Below, piece after piece: positions 15,673 to 21,614 of a stretch of 26,984 bases of DNA. Source of the stretch: Campylobacterales bacterium (GTDB lineage: Bacteria > Campylobacterota > Campylobacteria > Campylobacterales > QNZT01); assembly GCA_015489185.1 (NCBI GenBank), contig WGAE01000066.1:1-26984 (forward strand), in the 5' to 3' direction. The translations under genes and the position numbers were made by a program. The notes beneath the pieces are model-generated. The model did not search any database and had not been told where the DNA came from. It was given only the letters and a program-made list of their open reading frames with translations. Position 1 is the stretch's first letter. Every line of letters starts with the position of its first letter.

Positions 15673-17439
15673 TTATCGCATCGGTTCAAGCAATTGCTGA
15701 CTGCTCATCGCTTCGACGATATCTCTGAAAACCGGAACGGCACTTTGTGAGGCGAAATAGCGTTTTTTTTCAGGATTGGGTTCAATGACCGTCACACCGA
15801 TCGTATATTTATGAGAGGCATCGTTCGCAAAACCGAAAAAGGAGCTGTTGTAGATGTTTTCATAGACACCGCGTACGGCAATTTGCGCGGTACCGGTTTT
15901 GCCTCCGATTTGCAGTCCCGGCAGATCGGTCGCTTTTCCGGTACCCTCTTTGACGGTTTTTACCAGAATACGTCGCATTGTGTCGGCGACCTCTTTGTCG
16001 AGTACGCGAGTTGCACGCTTATGAAAGATTTTGCGAATCGGGCGGGTATGCGGGTTATAATATTCGCCGATAGTCGGTCGCAGCAGTATACCGCCGTTGT
16101 TAAAAGCGTTGTAAGCTTTGAGAAGCTGGAAAAAGTTAACGCGTATGCCGTAGCCGTAGGAGGCAGTTGCTTTAAACACGCTGTTTTTGAGCTGGTGGAT
16201 GTTCGGGATGGAGCCGCTCAGTTCATAACTCAGATCGATACCGCTTGGGCGTGAAAAGCCGAAATTGCGTAACCCTTTGAAGAAAGTGATCGTATCAAGC
16301 AGTGTCGAGAGTTTCGCCATACCGATGTTGCTGGAGTGGACAATGATATTTTCGGTACTCAGGTAGTCATAGGCGTGTTCGTCGGTGATGATTTTGTTTC
16401 CGAGTCGATAATGTCCGTTTTCGACATTGACGATATCGTGCGGTTTGATCAAGTGCTCTTGCAGAAGCAGCGCATAGGTGATCGGCTTCATAACCGAACC
16501 GGGTTCGAAAATGTATCGAATGGCGGAAATGCTTGTTTTTGGGACATCTTCGCTGAGGATTTTATTGGGATTGTAGCGTCTGGAAGAGGCAAGGGCGATG
16601 ATATTGCCCGTTTTGCTCTCCATCACGGCGGCGATAATCTCTTTCGCATCAAGTTTCTCTTTGTGTTTATCAAGAATCTGCTCAATACTTTTTTGCAGTT
16701 TCAAATCGATACTGGTGATAATATCGTACCCGTCGATACGGGTTTTGACTTCACTGTTGTTATCAAGGATGATCGTACCGTGGATATCTCTTCTGCCTTG
16801 AATCATCGTACTGCGAATACCTTCGAGTTGTTCGTTGTAGTATCGCTCCAGACCGTATTTCCCCCAGACGGTACGATAGTTGTGATCAAGCCCCCTGCGC
16901 ACAAAGCCGACATAAGGAGAAAAGCTGTCTCCCCTTGGATAGATGCGAAACTCTCCCGTCTCGGTAATGCTCAGACCGTTGTAGTAGCTTTTTCCGGTCC
17001 TTTCGTCGGTATATTTGCGAAATACACGATATCGGTTGAGTGTATAGCGTAGCTGTTTCAGATAGCGGGAGGATTTGGAGTCGAGTGTCATCGATATATT
17101 GACATAACCGAAGTTGGACTGTAGTTTTTCTCTGATCTCGTAAGGGTCGAGATTGCTGAAGATCGAAAAGAGTTTGATGAAGAGTTCGAATTTGTCCGGA
17201 TCGATGCAGCGGGTATCTACCTGTGCTGTGTAGAGTTTTTTACTGGTGGCGATGGTATAGCGATGTTTACTCAGAATATCGCCGCGAATCGCACGGTCAC
17301 GCTCGGTGGCGTAGATTTTGGGCAGTGGTGTTTTATCCGACAGGATTTTAAAAAGCGCCCCGATCAAAATCAGAAAGAGTATTGAAAGGATGAAAAAGAT
17401 GATGGCGATTTTGATTTTTTTATTTTCGTTCTGATTCAT
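15673..17439 (-). CDS. ftsI: peptidoglycan transpeptidase, class B PBP (FtsI/PBP3)
   Basis: 588 residues. FtsI crosslinks septal peptidoglycan with the FtsW glycosyltransferase. One membrane anchor lies at about residues 10-32 (IAIIFFILSILFLILIGALF). The PBP dimerisation domain follows (RAIRGDILSKHRYTIATS). The transpeptidase domain has all three motifs: SVMK with Ser315 and Lys318, SSNIGM (SxN) and GGKTGTAQ (KTG). The ATG at 17439 (MNQNENKK) is chosen over a TTG at 17457. No Shine-Dalgarno sequence is seen, and a TATAAT box lies 7 bases upstream, so the mRNA may be leaderless. In Campylobacter the homologue follows fliE directly; here a palindromic repeat and a terminator intervene. Class B PBP2 of elongation is the alternative, but the size and gene order favour FtsI. 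Confidence 0.93.
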   Translation of the reverse strand: MNQNENKKIKIAIIFFILSILFLILIGALFKILSDKTPLPKIYATERDRAIRGDILSKHRYTIATSKKLYTAQVDTRCIDPDKFELFIKLFSIFSNLDPYEIREKLQSNFGYVNISMTLDSKSSRYLKQLRYTLNRYRVFRKYTDERTGKSYYNGLSITETGEFRIYPRGDSFSPYVGFVRRGLDHNYRTVWGKYGLERYYNEQLEGIRSTMIQGRRDIHGTIILDNNSEVKTRIDGYDIITSIDLKLQKSIEQILDKHKEKLDAKEIIAAVMESKTGNIIALASSRRYNPNKILSEDVPKTSISAIRYIFEPGSVMKPITYALLLQEHLIKPHDIVNVENGHYRLGNKIITDEHAYDYLSTENIIVHSSNIGMAKLSTLLDTITFFKGLRNFGFSRPSGIDLSYELSGSIPNIHQLKNSVFKATASYGYGIRVNFFQLLKAYNAFNNGGILLRPTIGEYYNPHTRPIRKIFHKRATRVLDKEVADTMRRILVKTVKEGTGKATDLPGLQIGGKTGTAQIAVRGVYENIYNSSFFGFANDASHKYTIGVTVIEPNPEKKRYFASQSAVPVFRDIVEAMSSQQLLEPMR

Positions 17440-17445
17440 GAAGTT

Positions 17446-17475
17446 ATTATAATGCAAGGACGGTTAATTGTCCCC
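17446..17475 (-). promoter_or_regulatory. ftsI promoter with consensus -10 box
   Basis: On the minus strand a perfect TATAAT (17451 to 17446) has GGGACA 17 bp upstream, matching four of six -35 positions (TTGACA). Predicted transcription start is at about 17439, the first base of the ftsI ATG. The promoter lies at the edge of the palindromic repeat, so the -35 box falls in the first bases of that repeat. Confidence 0.5.
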
Positions 17476-17659
17476 TTTGAAAAAGTGTTGATTTCATTCA
17501 AGCGAGTTACCATTTGTTGCTTCGCAAACGCATCCAAACTGAACTAAAAAGTGCAAACGCAAGCGCCCCTTCGGGGTTGAGTGCACTTTTTTTGCCTTCG
17601 GCAATCGTTCGGTTTAGATGCTCAAATGATAAAGCTTTCATTCAATCAACACTTTTTCA
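17465..17659. repeat. palindromic repeat element, copy 1 (complete, with terminal inverted repeats)
   Basis: The 163 bp from 17465 to 17627 recur at 19054-19216 in the same orientation without gaps, with about 15 differences counted by eye. In this copy the element continues to 17659 and has perfect 16-bp terminal inverted repeats: TGAAAAAGTGTTGATT (17478-17493) and its complement at 17644-17659. Inside are nested stems: ATTTG/CAAAT (17512-17516 and 17623-17627), GCATCCAAACTGAAC with GTTCGGTTTAGATGC (17530-17544 and 17607-17621), and AAAAAGTGCA with TGCACTTTTT (17546-17555 and 17582-17591). Small TTC-loop hairpins lie at 17517-17527, 17566-17576 and 17592-17604. There is no coding capacity. 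It resembles a MITE-like or REP-like structured repeat; I do not recognise the family. Confidence 0.85.
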
Positions 17660-17702
17660 GAAGAGTTGACGCATTGAAGATAAAAGAGAGGAGAAAAAAT
17701 AC

Positions 17703-17729
17703 CAAAACGGCAAAAAACTTGCCGTTTTG
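17703..17729 (-). terminator. intrinsic terminator of flgB-flgC-fliE
   Basis: A perfect 11-bp stem with arms 17703-17713 and 17719-17729 (core AAAACGGCAA / TTGCCGTTTT) and a 5-base loop begins 12 bases after the fliE stop. On the minus strand the stem ends in a T-run and is followed by GGTATTTTTTC. This is a typical Rho-independent terminator and separates the rod operon from ftsI. Confidence 0.8.
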
Positions 17730-17740
17730 TGTCAGAGTGA

Positions 17741-18037
17741 TTAGATTTGTGTTCTCAGGACTTCTTTGTATGCATTGAGGGCTTTATTGCGAATTTCAAG
17801 CATCATTTTCATGCTAATCTCCGCCTTGTCGATCGCAATAGCCGCCTGGTGCAGATCCTTGACTTGTCCGGTTGCGATATCGCGCAGTGCTTTGTCCCCT
17901 TGAATCTGCATTTCGTTGACATCTTCAAGAGACGCTTTTAAAACCGAGAGAAAATCGCCGCCGTTTTGATTGTGTGTCTCTTTACTGGTGACACCGGCGA
18001 CGGATAAAGGTGAAATTGTGTTGATTGCCTGTGCCAT
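17741..18037 (-). CDS. fliE: flagellar hook-basal body protein FliE
   Basis: 98 residues, normal for FliE. FliE joins the MS ring to the proximal rod and is exported by the flagellar type III system. The C-terminal family block is clear: DLHQAAIAIDKAEISMKMML and EIRNKALNAYKEVLRTQI, matching the usual ending with Ala-Tyr-x-Glu-(Ile/Val)-x-x-Met/Thr-x-Ile. The N-terminal part is low in conservation, as usual. It lies 4 bp after flgC and is the last gene of flgB-flgC-fliE; an intrinsic terminator follows at once. Confidence 0.95.
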   Translation of the reverse strand: MAQAINTISPLSVAGVTSKETHNQNGGDFLSVLKASLEDVNEMQIQGDKALRDIATGQVKDLHQAAIAIDKAEISMKMMLEIRNKALNAYKEVLRTQI

Positions 18038-18041
18038 TTAA

Positions 18042-18533
18042 TTATCCTTTCAACAGATCGATCGCACTTTGTGCCATCGTTTTGGTACTTTGGTATGCGG
18101 CGACGTTTGCCTGATACGCCCTTGTCGCTTCTATTAAATCGGCCATTTCGATCACCGGATTAACATTCGGCAGTGCGACGTAGCCGTTTTCGTCCGCATC
18201 CGGGTTAGACGGGTCGAAACGTAATTTAAACGGTGAATCGTCACGGATGATTTTATCCACTTTGACCGCCATTAGCGGCGGCTCGGGAAATTTTTGCGCA
18301 GCCGGATCTTCGATCGGATTTTCATCTTCTCTGTAACCGTTTTGTCGCATCTTTTCGGAGAGCAGCTGTGAAAAATCGACCGCTTTGAAGATCACTTCAC
18401 GCCTGCGGTAGGGACCGCCTTCGTCCGTACGGGTTGTGTTGGCGTTGGCGATATTGGAACTGATCAGATTGATACGAAAGCGTTGTGCCGACAATCCGTA
18501 TCCGCTGATATCGAAACCGTTTAAAAAAGACAT
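18042..18533 (-). CDS. flgC: flagellar proximal rod protein FlgC
   Basis: 163 residues. FlgC is a proximal rod subunit assembled in the periplasm. The N-terminal rod motif is FDISGYGLSAQRFRINLISS followed by NIANANTT, and the C-terminal flagellar basal-body rod block is YVALPNVNPVIEMADLIEAT then RAYQANVAAYQSTKTMAQSA. The middle region (about 55-110) is longer than in short FlgC proteins, as in other Campylobacterota. It lies 24 bp after flgB and 4 bp before fliE. Confidence 0.97.
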   Translation of the reverse strand: MSFLNGFDISGYGLSAQRFRINLISSNIANANTTRTDEGGPYRRREVIFKAVDFSQLLSEKMRQNGYREDENPIEDPAAQKFPEPPLMAVKVDKIIRDDSPFKLRFDPSNPDADENGYVALPNVNPVIEMADLIEATRAYQANVAAYQSTKTMAQSAIDLLKG

Positions 18534-18557
18534 TCTCTACCTCGTCTGTTCAAGAAA

Positions 18558-18986
18558 TTATTGTACTTTGGATGATGCTTCCAGCACGCTTTTGAAGATC
18601 ATCCCCTCTTTTTTGATCGCGTTGGTCAATGCTTCGAACATAATCGCGTTTTTACTCATCTCTGTCGTTTCAACGTCAATGTCGACATTGTTACCGTCGT
18701 TTCGCGTCGTATGTGTACCGCGAAAAAAGTAGCTTGCGGTTTGGCTGTTTTGGGTATCTATTGGATCCATATGTTTGGGATCGGTTTTTGCCATTTGAAG
18801 TTTGGGACCCTTCTCTTCAAGCGTATGTGCTTGACGTGCCAGCACATCTTCGAACCGAATATCGCGTGCTTTGTAAAACGGGGTATCGACATTGGCGATA
18901 TTTCCCGCAATCAGCTTTTGGCGAAGTGCGCGAAAATCGAGTGCCTGGGTCGCCAGCGGCAAAGATTTGGTGATTGTCAATCCCAC
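18558..18986 (-). CDS. flgB: flagellar proximal rod protein FlgB
   Basis: 142 residues. FlgB is the first rod subunit after FliE. The N-terminal block ALDFRALRQKLIAGNIANVD then TPFYKARDIRFEDVL is diagnostic. A central variable region and the C-terminal NNVDIDVETTEMSKNAIMFE then ALTNAIKKEGMIFKSVLEAS complete the protein. The start is GTG at 18986 with AGGGAG five bases upstream; the nearby ATG at 18988 is out of frame and stops at once. It is first in the operon, under a sigma-54 type promoter at 19030-19047. Confidence 0.96.
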   Translation of the reverse strand: MGLTITKSLPLATQALDFRALRQKLIAGNIANVDTPFYKARDIRFEDVLARQAHTLEEKGPKLQMAKTDPKHMDPIDTQNSQTASYFFRGTHTTRNDGNNVDIDVETTEMSKNAIMFEALTNAIKKEGMIFKSVLEASSKVQ

Positions 18987-19029
18987 ATTTACTCCCTTAG
19001 CTTGTCTTGACGGATCTCACACATAGTGC

Positions 19030-19047
19030 AAGCACCATACATTCCAA
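19030..19047 (-). promoter_or_regulatory. sigma-54 (RpoN) promoter of flgB-flgC-fliE
   Basis: On the minus strand TTGGAATGTATGGTGCTT has GG and GC separated by exactly ten bases, the required -24/-12 spacing. The half-sites TTGGAA and GCTT match the Campylobacter/Helicobacter RpoN consensus. Transcription would start near 19020, about 34 bases before the flgB GTG. Rod genes in Campylobacter and Helicobacter are known members of the RpoN class, so this fits established regulation by the FlgSR system. Confidence 0.85.
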
Positions 19048-19053
19048 AACTGA

Positions 19054-19216
19054 TAATTGTGTGCTTTGAAAAAGTGTTGATTTCACTCAAGCGAGTTACC
19101 ATTTGTCGCTTAGCAACAGCATCCAAAACGAACTAAAAAGTGCAAACGTAAGTGCCCCTTCGGGGTCGGGTGCACTTTTTTTGCCTTCGGCAATCGTTCG
19201 GTTTGGATGCTCAAAT
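19054..19216. repeat. palindromic repeat element, copy 2 (right end missing)
   Basis: This is the second copy of the 163-bp repeat, about 91% identical to copy 1 by eye and ungapped. It keeps the left end (TGAAAAAGTGTTGATT at 19067-19082) and all internal stems: ATTTG/CAAAT, GCATCCAAAACGAAC with GTTCGGTTTGGATGC (14 of 15 pairs), AAAAAGTGCA/TGCACTTTTT and the CCCC-TTC-GGGG core. The sequence diverges right after CAAAT at 19216, so the right terminal repeat is absent and an AT-rich tract follows. It lies 6 bp from the sigma-54 promoter of flgB. The 354-bp gap between flgB and ftsW (18987-19340) thus holds that promoter, this repeat, an AT-rich stretch (19217-19290) and the ftsW leader. Confidence 0.83.
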
Positions 19217-19268
19217 TCAAATACTTAAATTTAATTTTAAAAACAAAATTTCAAATATTTTGAATTAT

Positions 19269-19276
19269 TGTAGCAT
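19269..19276 (+). promoter_or_regulatory. possible ftsW-murG -10 element
   Basis: TGTAGCAT sits in the AT-rich tract after repeat copy 2, about 65 bp before ftsW. TAGCAT matches four of six -10 positions and TG lies directly before it. No clear -35 box is seen; this is a weak candidate. Confidence 0.25.
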
Positions 19277-19340
19277 AAATTCCACATTAATCAAAGTTTG
19301 TGTATCATCGACGACAGTGATCATGAAGTTTGTGTGAAAG

Positions 19341-20510
19341 GTGCGGGGTTTGGCGACGGACAGAACGATCTTCTTCATCAGTGTGGTACTGATTGCGCTG
19401 GGAATCATATTTTCTCTCTCCCTGACAACCTACGCCAGCCTCCAGACCTATCACAACGAGTTTCATTTTTTTATCCGCCAGTTTTTGACCGGAGTGGTTG
19501 CGATTTTTGTGATGTGGTGGATTTCGCAGCTCGATCCGGATCGTTACTTTTTACCGCTCGGTTTTACGCTCTTTTTCCTTTTTCTGGGGCTGATGACCGC
19601 TATGCCGTTTTTGCCTTCAAGTATCGTGACGGAGATCGGAGGAGCGAAACGGTGGATTCGTCTGGGACCGGTTTCGCTGGCGCCGGTGGAGTTTTTCAAG
19701 GTCGGTTTCATCACCTTTCTGGCGTGGAGTTTTTCCCGAAAACTCGATGACTCTCCCAAGACACTCAAAGAGGAGTTCAAGGTTTTCTGGCCCTATTTTA
19801 TGGTTTTTGGAGTCGTGACCTATCTGATTGCGATTATGCAAAACGATATCGGTCAAGTACTGGTGTTGGGGATGGTTTTGATCGTGATGGGGTCGATGGC
19901 GGGTACAAGCACCCGGTTTTTTACCATTACGATGGTGGGGATGATCATCGTTGTGATTGTAGCGATTGTCGGATCGGAGCATCGTATTTTGCGGGTAAAG
20001 TCCTGGTGGAGCAATATCCAGAATGCCGTTTTGTCATTTTTGCCCGATTCGCTGGCGAAAAAGCTTCATGTATCGGATGCGTACGAACCCTATCAAGTCT
20101 CAAACGCCTATGACGCAATCCAAAACGGCGGTTTTTTCGGTCAGGGGCTTGGAAACGGAACGATCAAGCTGGGGTTTCTTTCGGAGGTACATACCGATTT
20201 TATCCTGGCAGGTATTGCCGAAGAGATCGGTTTGCTGGGTGTGCTTGTGATCATCGCACTCTTTTTCGTGCTGATATTTCGTATGCTCAAAATCGCCAAT
20301 CGGAGTGAAAATCGGGTCTATTCTCTCTTTTCACTCGGCATTGCGATTATGTTCGCGTCAAGTTTTTTCATCAATAGCTTCGGTGTGACGGGGATTACAC
20401 CGGTGAAAGGATTGGCGGTGCCGTTTTTGAGTTACGGAGGAAGTTCACTGCTTGCACATGCCGTAGCGATCGGGATGATTTTGATGCTCAGTAAAAAGGT
20501 GAAATTTTGA
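19341..20510 (+). CDS. ftsW: SEDS peptidoglycan glycosyltransferase FtsW
   Basis: 389 residues with about ten membrane segments. FtsW polymerises lipid II at the division septum together with FtsI, whose gene is nearby on the other strand. SEDS motifs are visible: IGGAKRWIRLGPVSLAPVEF near residues 93-112 (the KRW-P-E block), MQNDIGQVLVLGMVL, the large periplasmic loop with SNAYDAIQNGGFFGQGLGNG, SEVHTDFILAGIAEEIG, and the C-terminal VPFLSYGGSSLLAHAVAIG. Pairing with murG argues for FtsW over RodA. The GTG at 19341 is used, but a TTG at 19350 has better spacing to GAAAGGT and may be the real start. Its stop overlaps the murG start. Confidence 0.92.
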   Translation: MRGLATDRTIFFISVVLIALGIIFSLSLTTYASLQTYHNEFHFFIRQFLTGVVAIFVMWWISQLDPDRYFLPLGFTLFFLFLGLMTAMPFLPSSIVTEIGGAKRWIRLGPVSLAPVEFFKVGFITFLAWSFSRKLDDSPKTLKEEFKVFWPYFMVFGVVTYLIAIMQNDIGQVLVLGMVLIVMGSMAGTSTRFFTITMVGMIIVVIVAIVGSEHRILRVKSWWSNIQNAVLSFLPDSLAKKLHVSDAYEPYQVSNAYDAIQNGGFFGQGLGNGTIKLGFLSEVHTDFILAGIAEEIGLLGVLVIIALFFVLIFRMLKIANRSENRVYSLFSLGIAIMFASSFFINSFGVTGITPVKGLAVPFLSYGGSSLLAHAVAIGMILMLSKKVKF

Positions 20511-21520
20511 AACAGATTGTCATTACTGGAGGTGGTACCGGCGGACATTTGAGTATCGCCAGAGCGCTCAAAGAGGAGTTGAACCGTCGTGGAATCAAAC
20601 CGATCTTCATCGGTTCCGCAAACGGTCAGGATCGGGCATGGTTTGGCGAGGATGAAGGGTTTTCGCAAAAATATTTTTTCGATATTCGCAGTGTTGTAGA
20701 TAAGAAATTGATCGGTAAAATCGGAAGTATGGCTGCGATTTTACAGGCGGCACGCCGATCTATGCAAATCTTTCGCAACGAAGAGATTGATACGATTTTT
20801 TCGGTAGGCGGATATGCAGCGGCGCCTGCGACGATCGCGGCGATTGTGCAACGTAAGCGCTATTTCATTCATGAACAAAACGCGGTGATGGGACGACTCA
20901 ACGCACTGTTTGCCAGATACGCCGATGCCGTTTTCAGCCCTTTTTCAGAAAATCCCGCACTCAGAGCTTATCCGATCAGTACCGTCTTTTTTGAAAACGC
21001 ACGACTGAGAACCCGCATCGAAACAATTATTTTTCTGGGAGGCAGTCAGGGGGCAAGTGCAATCAACGCGTTTGCAAAGCAGGTTGCACCGCTGCTTCAT
21101 GAGAAGGGGATTCGCATAATCCATCAAAGCGGATTGCGGGAGTATGAAGCGTTGAAACGATTTTATGAAGAGAAGGGAATCGACGTTGATCTGTTTGCTT
21201 TCGATAAAAAGCTTTATCGAAAGATCGCTGCTGCCGATTTTGCGATATGCCGCGCGGGAGCGAGTACGCTCTGGGAGCTGGCGGCGTCCCAGTTACCCGC
21301 ACTCTATGTCCCCTATCCCTACGCCGCAGGGGATCACCAATACCACAATGCCCGTTTTCTGGCGGAGCGCAATCTCTCGTTTGTCGTCAGACAGGAGCGG
21401 TTGCATCCGGATCTGATGCAGATGATATTCGATGCCGATATTACAGCGATGAGTGAGGGACTCAAAGGTGTCGTCTCACCGGATGCGGCAGCGAAAATTG
21501 TTGACTTTATGGGTTACTGA
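20507..21520 (+). CDS. murG: UDP-GlcNAc transferase MurG (lipid II synthesis)
   Basis: 337 residues. MurG adds GlcNAc to lipid I to make lipid II at the cytoplasmic face of the membrane. Diagnostic motifs are ITGGGTGGHL (residues 5-14), the central FSVGGYAAAPATIAA and HEQNAVMGRLNALFA, and in the C-terminal GT-B domain FLGGSQGASAINAF and CRAGASTLWELAASQLPALY. The start is TTG at 20507, inside the ftsW stop (TTGA), with AAAGGTG upstream, so translation is coupled and membrane supply (FtsW) and substrate (MurG) are linked. No terminator is evident after it. Confidence 0.97.
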   Translation: MKQIVITGGGTGGHLSIARALKEELNRRGIKPIFIGSANGQDRAWFGEDEGFSQKYFFDIRSVVDKKLIGKIGSMAAILQAARRSMQIFRNEEIDTIFSVGGYAAAPATIAAIVQRKRYFIHEQNAVMGRLNALFARYADAVFSPFSENPALRAYPISTVFFENARLRTRIETIIFLGGSQGASAINAFAKQVAPLLHEKGIRIIHQSGLREYEALKRFYEEKGIDVDLFAFDKKLYRKIAAADFAICRAGASTLWELAASQLPALYVPYPYAAGDHQYHNARFLAERNLSFVVRQERLHPDLMQMIFDADITAMSEGLKGVVSPDAAAKIVDFMGY

Positions 21521-21581
21521 AAAAGCGCTGAAGCCCCGTAACGACGCATTTCCCTTATAGCTGGTTTTAAATATTTTAAGA

Positions 21582-21587
21582 TAGAAT
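21582..21587 (+). promoter_or_regulatory. possible alaS -10 element
   Basis: TAGAAT lies 27 bp before the alaS ATG in an AT-rich stretch and fits five of six -10 positions. A -35 box is not clear. It may be the promoter for the alaS-to-ABC transporter gene run. Confidence 0.35.
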
Positions 21588-21614
21588 ATCCGGATTATAT
21601 AAGGAATGTTGAAG

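Noticed and set aside
15579..15689. N-terminal extension of L13
   Set aside because: The extension is AT-rich, spans the promoter-like TATACT, and a GTG with a good ribosome site starts the conserved protein.
16336..17052. Plus-strand open frame of 238 codons opposite ftsI
   Set aside because: ftsI carries all its catalytic motifs here; the opposite frame has no family features.
17581..17778. Small plus-strand frames inside the repeats (also 19152-19337) starting with similar peptides
   Set aside because: They share residues only because the DNA repeat is shared, the shared part breaks off at the repeat end, and the region is dominated by palindromes, so coding is unlikely.
17465..19216. 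CRISPR or integron attC array
   Set aside because: There are only two copies 1.6 kb apart with genes between, no spacers of constant length, and no cas or integrase gene.
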